From Calditrichota bacterium (GTDB lineage Bacteria > Electryoneota > RPQS01): a stretch of DNA of 64,000 nucleotides. Each line of letters starts with the position of its first letter. Position 1 is the stretch's first letter. The stretch is from contig JACJWA010000001.1 of the NCBI GenBank assembly GCA_020637395.1, forward strand, positions 248,001-312,000, written 5' to 3'. Shown in pieces: positions 26,174-35,290 of this stretch. The notes beneath the pieces were generated by a model that was not told where the DNA came from, did no database searches, and saw only the letters and a program-made list of their open reading frames with translations. Made by a program: the position numbers and the translations under genes.

Positions 26174-27601
26174 TCAAAGCTCGTCGTCCACCAGCCAATG
26201 ACCGCGGCGATAGATCATGTAGAAGACTCCGCTGCCAATCGCGTGGCCCAGCGAGTAACCGGCCAGCATGCCGTAGGGTCCCCAGCCCAGAAATCGGCCA
26301 AACACAAACATCAGCGTCACCACAAGGCCCCAATCTTCCAGAATGCCGAAAATCATCGGCGGAACATTGCGCCCGGCGCCATTGTAGGAACTGGTCATCA
26401 TTTCCAACGCGGCACGGAAGGGGAGAGCCAAAACCAAGAGCCGCAAGTACCAACTGCCCAACTCAAGCGCTTCAGGCTCCGAGAAGAAGATCTTCACCAG
26501 AGGCTCACTGAACAGCCAAATCAATACGACAAAAACCGCCATGCAGAGCATAGTCAATCGAATCGCCACCTGCGACGTGTGCCAGGCATTTTCCTTTTCG
26601 CGCGCGCCGAGGTATTGCCCGACCAGCGCTCCGGTTCCCAGTCCCAGACCCACATTCACCATGTGCCCGAAGCGCAGGATTCGCTGTGCCATGCCAAACA
26701 AGGCCACGACCAGAGTTCCATAATGCGCAAACAAACTCACCACCGCAGAGTTCATCAGCGAGAAACTCAGCGCGGAGAATCCGCTCGGGAAACCAATCTT
26801 CACGATGCGTTTCATCTCCGGCATTGGAAGAGGACGCAGGTGCCATTTAACCTGAACCGGAGAGGAGGGACGTGAGAGCATCCAAGCCCCCATCACCGCC
26901 ACCGTGATGAATCCGATTGAGTTGGCAATCGAGGCACCCAGCACATCCATTCTGGGGATTGGGCCAAACCCGAAGATCAGAATTGGATCCAGGATCATGT
27001 TCACCGCCACGCCCACGACCGAAATCCACATGCCCGCTCGTGGACGTCCTATGCCGCGAAACGCCGTATAGACCGAAAAACTGACCATCGAGAACCCGAA
27101 GCAGAGGCTGTTCAGAATTCCGTAGCGAACCGCCAGAGAGGAAACCTCCGCTTCCGTTCCATAGAGGCTCAGCGCAAAGGGCAGAATGGCCAAAGAAATC
27201 AGTCCGAGCAGCGTTCCGGCAAAGAACTTTAGAAAGAACGTCGCACGAATCGCCTGAGCCGTCGGGTCGCCCCCGCCTTGACCAAACCGGCGGCTGATCA
27301 CTGCGACGCTGCCTGACCCAATAATGTGGTTCGGAAAGGTCATTACCCACGAAAATGCACCAAAAACAGTCACCGCTGCAACCGGAGCGGCTCCAATCCG
27401 GGCCAGCCAGTAGATATTGACCGCATCGTAGGTACTGAGCAGAAGGAAGCTGGCCATCGAGGGAAGCCCCATATCCAGAACCTTGCCCAGAAGCTGCTTC
27501 TGGAGGCCATGAGGAGGCGTGGCAAACGCCCGCGACGGCCCTTCGTGCCGGGTCAGCTTTTCGATTGGTTTGCGTATTTTTGAGTCAATGACTGAAAACA
27601 T
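26174..27601 (-). CDS. MATE family efflux transporter (first of pair)
   Basis: 475 residues with about 12 membrane segments. MGLPSMASFLLLSTYDAVN begins the first transmembrane half; SWVMTFPNHIIGSGSVAVISRRFGQG and GFPSGFSALSFSL are typical MATE segments. The N-terminal 35 residues are hydrophilic and basic. AGGA lies 7 nt before the ATG, inside the flank of a terminator hairpin that ends only about 12-17 nt upstream. Expression of both MATE genes therefore probably depends on whether that hairpin forms. Confidence 0.92.
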   Translation of the reverse strand: MFSVIDSKIRKPIEKLTRHEGPSRAFATPPHGLQKQLLGKVLDMGLPSMASFLLLSTYDAVNIYWLARIGAAPVAAVTVFGAFSWVMTFPNHIIGSGSVAVISRRFGQGGGDPTAQAIRATFFLKFFAGTLLGLISLAILPFALSLYGTEAEVSSLAVRYGILNSLCFGFSMVSFSVYTAFRGIGRPRAGMWISVVGVAVNMILDPILIFGFGPIPRMDVLGASIANSIGFITVAVMGAWMLSRPSSPVQVKWHLRPLPMPEMKRIVKIGFPSGFSALSFSLMNSAVVSLFAHYGTLVVALFGMAQRILRFGHMVNVGLGLGTGALVGQYLGAREKENAWHTSQVAIRLTMLCMAVFVVLIWLFSEPLVKIFFSEPEALELGSWYLRLLVLALPFRAALEMMTSSYNGAGRNVPPMIFGILEDWGLVVTLMFVFGRFLGWGPYGMLAGYSLGHAIGSGVFYMIYRRGHWLVDDEL

Positions 27602-27612
27602 CTGTTATCCTA

Positions 27613-27647
27613 ACAAAAAACCCATCGCCAATAATGAGCGATGGGTT
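27613..27647 (-). terminator. Terminator hairpin just upstream of the MATE start codon (attenuator)
   Basis: On the minus strand AACCCATCGC - 9-nt loop - GCGATGGGTT runs into TTTT, ending about 12 nt before the MATE ATG. A second copy of GCGATGGG lies upstream (plus 27691-27698 reads CCCATCGC) and could pair with the same left arm, giving a competing antiterminator. Confidence 0.8.
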
Positions 27648-27672
27648 TGATTATCATGAGCTTACGAGAAAA

Positions 27673-27783
27673 CTAATTCGCGCGGACTCTCCCATCGCAG
27701 GAAACCTCAGGCACATCTACAGCGGTTTGCACAAGCACCGTTCTGCCAGCGGCCAGTGAATAATTGATGAGAGTCTGGAACAT
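27673..27783 (-). CDS. Putative 36-residue leader peptide of the MATE operon
   Basis: ATG at 27783 to TAG at 27673; the product begins MFQTLINYSLAAGRTV and ends CDGRVRAN. It starts about 40 nt after a strong promoter. Its codons for Cys-Asp-Gly cover the upstream GCGATGGG segment that can pair with the terminator arm. The ribosome-binding site is weak. It is reported because of its position, not because of protein similarity. Confidence 0.35.
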   Translation of the reverse strand: MFQTLINYSLAAGRTVLVQTAVDVPEVSCDGRVRAN

Positions 27784-27825
27784 CGAGAGTTGTTCTAAGC
27801 GTTTGAAAGTGTAGTGGTTTTGACT

Positions 27826-27854
27826 ATGATACTAAACGGCGTTCAGTTTGTCAA
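27826..27854 (-). promoter_or_regulatory. Strong sigma-70-like promoter for the MATE operon leader
   Basis: On the minus strand TTGACA (plus 27849-27854), a 17-bp spacer and TATCAT (plus 27826-27831). The predicted transcript starts near 27819 and has about 215 nt of leader before the first MATE gene. Confidence 0.75.
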
Positions 27855-28031
27855 GACCTCCCTTGAATTTAGCCAGGCCGTTGGCGTGACGATACTCTGA
27901 CAGCAAGTGCTTTCCGTCCCGCAAGCGCGTGGGCTCTTGCAACTCTGACCTGATTTTGATAAGTTGAGTAATCTTTGGGTCTTCAATTAGTTATGGAGGA
28001 TGCTGGGCGCTTTTTGTTGAGAACGGTTTGG

Positions 28032-28091
28032 CTGCCGATGGGCAGAATTCCCCGGGGCCGGTCTTGAGCCGGCAGGGACGTCATGGTCCCT
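28032..28091 (+). promoter_or_regulatory. Three consecutive hairpins in the sprA leader
   Basis: CTGCC-GATG-GGCAG (28032-28045), GCCGG-TCTTGAG-CCGGC (28057-28073) and AGGGAC-GTCATG-GTCCCT (28074-28091) lie almost end to end, about 50 nt before the proposed sprA start. No U-tract follows, so they are not a terminator. No known riboswitch class was matched. A GGAGG at 27994 followed by short ORFs lies upstream. The 27855-28031 stretch shows no other gene. Confidence 0.45.
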
Positions 28092-28138
28092 CTACAAAAT
28101 CCCCGGATCTCCATAATAATTCACAGAGTGGACGGAGT

Positions 28139-31100
28139 TTGAAGACCCCGAAGGGAGTCCTATTTCTATTTCTGGCCTGCTTCATCGCATGCGGAGGATC
28201 CGTACGCGCTGAGGTGGGCTTTTCGTTTTCGCTCAAGAACGGTGCCGCACAGCACCGGCTCCACGAGCGCCCGAAGCTGGGCATCGCGTTCTATGGTGAG
28301 CAGCCACTTCTGCAAATCACTGCGGCCAACTTGCAGGAAACGACTGAGTTCGACTCCCTTTTCACGCGCGTGATTCTGCGGAGGCATGTCGGCGAGACCC
28401 AAGTTGCTCCTCCGCTGGTCATGGACTATGACGACTATCGCGATCTGCGCATGATGTGGGATGTGCGGAAGGCTCTCGCCGATGCTGCAAAGCAGGGTTT
28501 CAAACAGCAGGCAGCCAATCGCGCTGGCGAAGGCATTGCGATTGACGTGCCGTTCCGCATTAAGTCCGAGACCTTCCGCCGCATCTTCGGCGGCGACAAT
28601 ATCGGCTTGCGTGTTCAGGGCAACATCACGATTGACGGCAAAATCCGTCAACAGAAGTTCGACGAGCTGCAAACCGCCAATCAGAAGAACACCAACACGA
28701 ACTTCAATATTGACATGACGCAGCGTTTCACCATCAAGGGGAAGATCGGTGAAAAAGTTGAAGTGGATGTCAACCAGGACTCTGAGCGTCTGTTCGATTT
28801 TGAAAACTCGCTGAAGCTCACCTACACGGGCAACCGCGACGAGATAGTGCAAAAGATCGAGGCCGGAAATGTCAACCTGAGTCTCGGTACGCGACTCGCT
28901 ACGTTCTCAGGGCAGAACAAAGGTCTGTTCGGTCTGAAAACCGAAGCCAAAGTCGGCGCGCTGAAACTGACCGGAATTGCCTCGCTTGAACGCGGTCAGA
29001 AAAACCGGCAAGAGCCGAACAAGGACGCGCGCCGCGCGACCTGGACTGAGAATGAGTTCCTGCTGAATACGTATTTCTGGCTAACCGAGCACGAAACGTT
29101 CTTCGTGGAGCCCGCCGCGCAAGGAAGCGACACGCTGCATGTCGCTGGTTTCCGCGACGAGTACCGCCGCATCAGCTTCCGCGAACATCTGATTTCCAGC
29201 ACGCCGATCTCGGAGATTGAAGTCTGGGTCAGCACGTCTGCGTCCGGTTCGCAGCAAGACGTGAACGTCAACAACGGCTATGCGACCTCGCTTCAGAAGA
29301 TTGAGAAGCTCTACGATCCCGCTTCCTGGGACCTCGCGCAGCTCGATGAAGTGGATCAGACTTTCCGCAAGCTCCAGCAGGAAACCGACTACACGTGGGA
29401 ACCGAACTTCGGCTACATTCGCTTGCGCCGCCCGCTGCAGGGCGACGACGTGCTGGCCTGTTCGTTTGTGACCACCGCCGGAGATACGTTCGGGCGCATC
29501 GGCGCGCCGTCCGGTGAACTGCGCCTGATCATGCTGCGCACGGAGAATCCCAGTCCCGACACGCTTGTGGATCCGACGTGGAACTTGATGTTCCGCCATG
29601 TCTATTCGATGCAGGCGCAGAATATCAATTCCGAGGCGTTTGAGCTCGAGATCATTCGCAGCACCGGCTCGTCCGTTCCGGAAGACGGCCCGGACAACGT
29701 TCAAACTTATCTCGAGTTCTTCCAGTTCGACACGGAAGGACCCAACGGCGCTCCGGGTCCCGACAAATACTTGGACAACTACGGCGCAATCGTCAACTGG
29801 ACGTTCGGCGAGTTGCACTTCCTGGATCTGACTCCGTTCAGTCCGTCCGGATACATTGACGTCAACACCGGTGAAACGGTTTACTTCCCGCTTGTCCAAC
29901 TGGATTCCGCCAAGAAAGCCGCGCACGATTCCACGGACGTGTTGGATTCCACGCTCTACACGCTGCCCTATTCGCAGGTCTCCACACACGGCTCGGCCTG
30001 GAAATTCCAAACCAAGTCCATTGGGTCCACTTCGCAATATGATCTCGGACCGCTGGTGTTGGAAGGCTCCGAAGAAGTCACGCTGAACGGCGTGCCGCTC
30101 GTGCGAGGCACCGACTACACGATTGATTATCTGTCCGGTCAGCTCAAGATCCTGATGGAAGCGGCGAAAGCTCCCAACGCGAATCTGGTGATTACCTATG
30201 AGTCCGGACAAGTTTTTCAGCTCGACCGCAAGACGCTGCTCGGCGCGCGCGCTGAGTATGAGCTGTGGGAGAATTCGTATATCGGCGGTATGGTTCTGAA
30301 GCTTGACGAGAAGTCGCTCGACAAGCGCGTGCGCATCGGCAACGAGCCGATTAGCAACACGCTCTACGACGTGAACACGCAGATGAAGTTCAAGCCGAAC
30401 TTCCTGACGGCCGTCGCCGACCGGCTGCCGCTTGTGAAAACCAACGTCGCCTCCGAATTCTCGATTGACGGTGAAATCGCCAAAGTCTTCCCGAATCCCA
30501 ACTCGCTCTCCAATGACGCCACGGGTGATCCCAACGGCGTCGCGTTTCTCGATGACTTTGAAGCGTCGCGCCGCTCGACTCCGCTCGGCCTCTTGCGGCG
30601 AAACTGGACCATCTCCTCGATACCCGTGATTGCGGGAGCATCCGGCGGTGACACGAGAATTGACTCTCTGCGCGGACGACTGAAGTGGTGGAATCCCATC
30701 GGAGACTATCAGGTCAAAGTGAAAGATGTCTATCCGGAGCGGGAAGTCAATTCGCAAGTCGCGGATCGTTTGCAGTCTCTTGTGCTCGAGTTCACTCCCG
30801 ACAGCTCGACAGGGGATCCCACCGAAAGCTGGGGCGGCGTGATGCGCTATCTCGGCGCGGGATATGAAGACCAGTCGCGTGCGCAGTTCTTGGAATTCTG
30901 GATTGATGTCCCCAGCGCGCAAGAAGGCCGATTGGTCGTGGACATCGGAGCCATCTCCGAAGACGCTTTGCCCAACGACTCGATGAACTCGGAAGATAAG
31001 CCGCTGCCCGACGAAATTGTCACGTCTGCCAAGCGCGAATACGGCAACGGCGTGCTGAATCCGGGGGAAGAAGACACGGGTATTGACGGCGTCTTTGGAG

Positions 31101-34100
31101 ACAATGAGCTTGCCCCGTGGAACGGTTGGAGCAGGCCACTCGTTCCGTCCAATGACAATTGGAGTTACTCCGTCGGATCGAATGTGTACGAGCAGATCAA
31201 CGGCACGGAGAATAACCGCAACGACGAGGGCGGAAACTTCCCCGATTCTGAAGACTTGAACGGCAACCAGAATCTCGATCAGGCGAACGACTACTACAGC
31301 TATGACATAGAGCTGAGGCTCGACAGTCCCTATATTGTCGGCGGTCAGAACAATGACAACAACTGGCGTCTGTTCCGGATTCCGATTGACGACGAAACCG
31401 TGCGCCGCGATGTGAACAACGCCAGCCTGACCAACGTGCGTTGGGCGCGTATGTATGTCACGGGGGTCACCCGCATGACTCGCATTGAGATTGTGCAGAA
31501 TGACATCGTGTCCAACGAATGGCTGCCGGAATATGTGGATGTGGATTCGACTGAATGGGTGAGCACCGCCGTCATCAACAACCACGAGAATCCTGACTAC
31601 ACCAGCCCGCCCGGCGTGCAGGGCGAAGAAGATCCCATCACCGGATTGCGCCAGCGCGAACAGAGCCTTGTGCTGAAGATCGAAGAGCTTGACGGTGACA
31701 TTGACAGCTCCGGCGCGCCCGACGTGTTCTTTGTCTCGAAAAACCTCTACCAGCAGATCAACATGATTGAGTACAAAAGACTCAAGATGTTCATCCACGG
31801 CGGCGGTGTGGACGAAGGATTGTTCCGTGACGAACAGTATCAATTGATTCTGCGGCTTGGCACGTCTTACACGAACACGAACACAAATTACTACGAGATC
31901 AGCAAGACGATCTACAAGGGTTGGGACAATCGCAACCATATAGACGTTGCGATGAACGACCTTTCGATTCTGCGCAAGCTGCGCGAAGATGATGGCCGCT
32001 TGACCGGAGACACGACGCTGCAGGACAATCTGCGCCGGTTCGCGGTCGTGCTGGATTCGCTGCTTTTCCCCGGCGACAGTCTGATTATCGCAGGCACTCC
32101 GAGTTTGCAGAACGTGGGATTCATCGCTCTCGGTGTGCGCGCTGGCAAGGAGCCGATCAACAGAGGTGATGAGATTTGGGTGGATGAGCTGCGCGTGTCC
32201 GACATCTACAAGGATCCTGGCACCGCGGGTGAAATCTCGACCTCGCTGCGCATCGCCGACCTCGTGACTTTCGCGGGTTCTTATACGAAGCAGGATGCGG
32301 ACTTTCACAACGTTAACGAGCGAACCGGACGGCAGAACAGTTCGGAAACCGTGCTCGGTTCAATGAATTTGAATGCCGCCAAATTCGGACTGGATCAATA
32401 CGGATTCACGCTGCCGATGGTGGTCACGCGCTCCGAGTCGGAGAGCGTCCCGAAGTACATTCCCAATACCGACGTCCGCGTTAATCAGGATAATCCCGAT
32501 CCCGAGGTCATTCGCAAGGAGACTCGCACGACGTACTCCGCGAGCTACTCCAAGACGGGCAATTCTCCGAATCCGCTTGTGCGCTGGAGTTTGGAGCGTC
32601 TCAGGCTCAGTTGGGATCATTCGAAAGTCGAAAGCCGCGACTACACATATAGCAAACAAAAACAGTCGCAGACCGGCGTCCGCGCGGACTACGGTTTCCC
32701 GACCGCCAGCGGTCGCGGACTCGCGCCGTTATTCTTCCTGCGCAATGTGCCGCTGCTGTCGTTGATTGGAAATCCGAAAGTCTATTACAAGCCCAAGCAA
32801 CTGACCGGAACCATGAGCGCGCAGCGTTCGCTCGCCGAGAGTCTTACGCGTGAAGGCCGCGCCGTCAACTCGCCGAACTTTGTGGTGACCGGATCGGGAA
32901 GTATCGGCTTTGACATCACGGACGCGCTGAGCACCGGACTCTCGCAATCCTACGGCTGGACACAGGTCACCACTGATACGACCTTTAAGAGCAATGGCGA
33001 TCTGGACACCGTGATTGCCGTGGCCAAGAGTTGGAAGGACTTGCCCGGACTCAAGCGCAGTGACTTGACTGCTGAAGGCTGGAACTGGACCAACACCTAC
33101 TCGCCAAAACTGTCCCGCTGGCTTGCGCCGACATTTAGTTACAACAGCACCTATAACTGGACGAACGGCAGCCGTCAGAACGCGCAAAATCAGACGATCA
33201 GCAACAACAATGTGATCGGCAGCGATCTGACGCTGGACTTCAAACAGATTTTCGGCGGAGGACGCGATTCCGGGCGGAGAGACAAACCGAAGCCCCAGCC
33301 CAAGCCCGCAAAGTCCACGGAGATTCTCGGCGATTCCCTCGGCGTAACTCCGGATTCCTCGGTGCAGGAAATGCCGCGCGGTCCCGCCTTTTCACCGCTG
33401 TCGCTCGTCGGAAAAGGTCTCAAGCCGTTCAAAACTGCGCTGCTGACGCTGGACCCCGTCCAACTCAATTTCGACCGCACGAATCGCCACTCGCAGGGCG
33501 GCGTACTCGAGCAAGCTCCACTGGCCTATCGGTTGGGCTTCGATTCGAGTCCGGATGTTCGCACTTCCGCAATCGTACAGTCGGCTCCAACCACCGGGAA
33601 AACAGATGATTTCGGCGCGCGCTCCGGCATTCGAATCTCGCGCGACATTCGGACGTCGTTCACGTACAATGTCCGGGATTCTGAAAATCGCGCAACCACT
33701 CAACGAACGGGCAGCTACGAACAATCCGCGTTTTGGCTCTCGCCGAAAGACTCGGCTTCCACGGCCACAGTCGTGCCGTTCCCTGATGTGTCGGTGGACT
33801 GGTCCGGTTTCGAACGCATCTCCTTCCTGTCCAAGGCCACGCGCTCCGTCACGCTGACCAGCGCGCTTTCATCGCGCGCGAAAGACGATTGGCAAAACGA
33901 GCGGTCCAATGTGATCACGCGCACCTACACGAGGCAATGGAGTCCCTTGCTCGGAGTTAACGTCTCCTGGCTGAATGAGATTGACACGCAGGTGCGTCTG
34001 AACGCCGCCAACACGCTGACCAAAGCGGAAAACCAGCGCTCGGCGCAGCGCTCCGCCACGCGCGGCGCCAACGCGACCGTGAGTTACACCATGCGCACGG

Positions 34101-34396
34101 GATTCCGTTTGCCGATTCTCTGGTTCGGTTCGATGCGCTTGCAAAATCAGACGACCTTGGCGCTCAACGTGGACTATCAAACGACCAAGCAGGAACGCTC
34201 AAACACCGGCGCAAAGTTCTCCACGCAGCAGGAGCAGGTGCAGTGGTCCGTGCAGCCGCGCCTGACCTACAGCTTCTCGAACACCGTGAATGGCGGTGCG
34301 CAGTTGCAATTCCAGCAGACCAAAGACAAAGTCACCGACCGCGGTTCGAGATTGTTCGAGTTCGGTATCAATGTATCCATCGCGATTCGCGGATAG
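28139..34396 (+). CDS. sprA: T9SS outer-membrane translocon protein SprA
   Basis: About 2,085 residues. The start is uncertain: the frame is open from a TTG at 28028, but the TTG at 28139 begins a normal signal peptide (LKTPKGVLFLFLACFIACG...SVRA), while the upstream part overlaps hairpins. SprA features include FRRIFGGDNIGLRVQGN, the repeated-type block GKIGEKVEVDVNQDSE / FDFENSLKLTYTG / KIEAGNVNLSLG, the FLDDFEASR region near residue 830, and a C-terminal half of alternating beta strands forming the very large barrel. SprA (Sov in Porphyromonas) is the outer-membrane pore through which T9SS cargo leaves the cell, working with PorV and a plug protein. PorV-like genes lie at the end of the same operon. 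Confidence 0.93.
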   Translation: MKTPKGVLFLFLACFIACGGSVRAEVGFSFSLKNGAAQHRLHERPKLGIAFYGEQPLLQITAANLQETTEFDSLFTRVILRRHVGETQVAPPLVMDYDDYRDLRMMWDVRKALADAAKQGFKQQAANRAGEGIAIDVPFRIKSETFRRIFGGDNIGLRVQGNITIDGKIRQQKFDELQTANQKNTNTNFNIDMTQRFTIKGKIGEKVEVDVNQDSERLFDFENSLKLTYTGNRDEIVQKIEAGNVNLSLGTRLATFSGQNKGLFGLKTEAKVGALKLTGIASLERGQKNRQEPNKDARRATWTENEFLLNTYFWLTEHETFFVEPAAQGSDTLHVAGFRDEYRRISFREHLISSTPISEIEVWVSTSASGSQQDVNVNNGYATSLQKIEKLYDPASWDLAQLDEVDQTFRKLQQETDYTWEPNFGYIRLRRPLQGDDVLACSFVTTAGDTFGRIGAPSGELRLIMLRTENPSPDTLVDPTWNLMFRHVYSMQAQNINSEAFELEIIRSTGSSVPEDGPDNVQTYLEFFQFDTEGPNGAPGPDKYLDNYGAIVNWTFGELHFLDLTPFSPSGYIDVNTGETVYFPLVQLDSAKKAAHDSTDVLDSTLYTLPYSQVSTHGSAWKFQTKSIGSTSQYDLGPLVLEGSEEVTLNGVPLVRGTDYTIDYLSGQLKILMEAAKAPNANLVITYESGQVFQLDRKTLLGARAEYELWENSYIGGMVLKLDEKSLDKRVRIGNEPISNTLYDVNTQMKFKPNFLTAVADRLPLVKTNVASEFSIDGEIAKVFPNPNSLSNDATGDPNGVAFLDDFEASRRSTPLGLLRRNWTISSIPVIAGASGGDTRIDSLRGRLKWWNPIGDYQVKVKDVYPEREVNSQVADRLQSLVLEFTPDSSTGDPTESWGGVMRYLGAGYEDQSRAQFLEFWIDVPSAQEGRLVVDIGAISEDALPNDSMNSEDKPLPDEIVTSAKREYGNGVLNPGEEDTGIDGVFGDNELAPWNGWSRPLVPSNDNWSYSVGSNVYEQINGTENNRNDEGGNFPDSEDLNGNQNLDQANDYYSYDIELRLDSPYIVGGQNNDNNWRLFRIPIDDETVRRDVNNASLTNVRWARMYVTGVTRMTRIEIVQNDIVSNEWLPEYVDVDSTEWVSTAVINNHENPDYTSPPGVQGEEDPITGLRQREQSLVLKIEELDGDIDSSGAPDVFFVSKNLYQQINMIEYKRLKMFIHGGGVDEGLFRDEQYQLILRLGTSYTNTNTNYYEISKTIYKGWDNRNHIDVAMNDLSILRKLREDDGRLTGDTTLQDNLRRFAVVLDSLLFPGDSLIIAGTPSLQNVGFIALGVRAGKEPINRGDEIWVDELRVSDIYKDPGTAGEISTSLRIADLVTFAGSYTKQDADFHNVNERTGRQNSSETVLGSMNLNAAKFGLDQYGFTLPMVVTRSESESVPKYIPNTDVRVNQDNPDPEVIRKETRTTYSASYSKTGNSPNPLVRWSLERLRLSWDHSKVESRDYTYSKQKQSQTGVRADYGFPTASGRGLAPLFFLRNVPLLSLIGNPKVYYKPKQLTGTMSAQRSLAESLTREGRAVNSPNFVVTGSGSIGFDITDALSTGLSQSYGWTQVTTDTTFKSNGDLDTVIAVAKSWKDLPGLKRSDLTAEGWNWTNTYSPKLSRWLAPTFSYNSTYNWTNGSRQNAQNQTISNNNVIGSDLTLDFKQIFGGGRDSGRRDKPKPQPKPAKSTEILGDSLGVTPDSSVQEMPRGPAFSPLSLVGKGLKPFKTALLTLDPVQLNFDRTNRHSQGGVLEQAPLAYRLGFDSSPDVRTSAIVQSAPTTGKTDDFGARSGIRISRDIRTSFTYNVRDSENRATTQRTGSYEQSAFWLSPKDSASTATVVPFPDVSVDWSGFERISFLSKATRSVTLTSALSSRAKDDWQNERSNVITRTYTRQWSPLLGVNVSWLNEIDTQVRLNAANTLTKAENQRSAQRSATRGANATVSYTMRTGFRLPILWFGSMRLQNQTTLALNVDYQTTKQERSNTGAKFSTQQEQVQWSVQPRLTYSFSNTVNGGAQLQFQQTKDKVTDRGSRLFEFGINVSIAIRG

Positions 34397-34399
34397 CCT

Positions 34400-35290
34400 G
34401 TGAAGCATCTTCTTCTCATTGCTGCCGCAGTCTTGATCAGCGCAACGCACTCCCAGGCGTTCGATGCGAATCGTGCCATGACGCTCCTAAAGGCACAAGT
34501 GGCGTTTGGTCCGCGCGTTCCCAATTCGCCGGAAGCGGATTCGTGCAGAGAGTTTTTGGTGCGCGAATTGTCGTTCTGGTGCGACACAACTTGGATTCAG
34601 CCCTTCAGCTACACGAGCGCGGATCAGGGCGTCACGCTCAAGCTCTACAATATCGTCGGGCAGTTCAATCCCAAAGCGCCGGACCGCGTGATGCTGTGCG
34701 GGCATTGGGATTCGCGCCCGTTTGCCGACCGCGATCCGGATTCCACCAAACGGCACCTTGGCTTGCCCGCCGCAAACGACGGCGCGGGGTCCATCGCCAT
34801 TCTGTTGGAAATCGCGCGCCAATTGCATCTGAAACCCGTGAGCTTCGGCGTGGACATCGTCCTCTTTGACGGCGAAGACTTTGGACGTGAAGGCGTTTCA
34901 GAAGATTATCTGATCGGCTCGAAGCACTTTGCCAACACGCAGCCGATTCCCAGACCGCGCTATGGAGTTTTGCTCGATTTGATATCTGAGAAGGATCTGC
35001 GGATTCCTTACGAAATGCATTCCTATATGTATGCGCGGCCAATCGTCGAGAAAGTCTGGGCCTCAGCGGAAAAGACGAAGTCCATGTCGTTTGTGCGTGA
35101 ACCGGGTCAGGCCGTTCTGGATGACCACATTCCCTTTCTGGAAAAAGGCATTCCCGTGATTGATCTGATTGACTTCGATTACAAATACTGGCACACTTTG
35201 GAAGACACGCCGGACAAATGCTCGCCCTACAGCATGGGCGAGGTCGGACGAACAGTTCTCGAAGTGCTCACCTCGGAGACCTTTCAATGA
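34400..35290 (+). CDS. M28 family metallohydrolase, glutaminyl-peptide cyclotransferase-like
   Basis: 296 residues with a signal peptide (MKHLLLIAAAVLISATHSQA). Zinc-site blocks are readable: GHWDSRPFAD (about 111-120), AANDGAGSIAILLE (about 133), FDGEDFG (about 157), and the C-terminal DDHIPFLEKGIPV plus YWHTLED. The set SEDYLIGSKHFA, LLDLISE and DDHIPFL...WHT fits glutaminyl cyclases better than M28 aminopeptidases. Such enzymes convert N-terminal Gln of exported proteins to pyroglutamate. The gene starts 4 nt after the sprA stop, linking it to secretion, and four predicted exported proteins nearby have Gln at +1. Confidence 0.82.
   Translation: MKHLLLIAAAVLISATHSQAFDANRAMTLLKAQVAFGPRVPNSPEADSCREFLVRELSFWCDTTWIQPFSYTSADQGVTLKLYNIVGQFNPKAPDRVMLCGHWDSRPFADRDPDSTKRHLGLPAANDGAGSIAILLEIARQLHLKPVSFGVDIVLFDGEDFGREGVSEDYLIGSKHFANTQPIPRPRYGVLLDLISEKDLRIPYEMHSYMYARPIVEKVWASAEKTKSMSFVREPGQAVLDDHIPFLEKGIPVIDLIDFDYKYWHTLEDTPDKCSPYSMGEVGRTVLEVLTSETFQ

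Noticed and set aside
28021..28110. c-di-GMP or other known riboswitch in the sprA leader
   Set aside because: The hairpin order and loops do not match the conserved bases of the classes I could recall, so only a structured leader is claimed.
29081..32308. A 1,075-codon open frame on the minus strand opposite sprA
   Set aside because: It mirrors the codon pattern of sprA, shows no domain, no ribosome site and a composition (rich in His, Arg, Val) typical of antisense shadows. SprA on the plus strand has clear family motifs.
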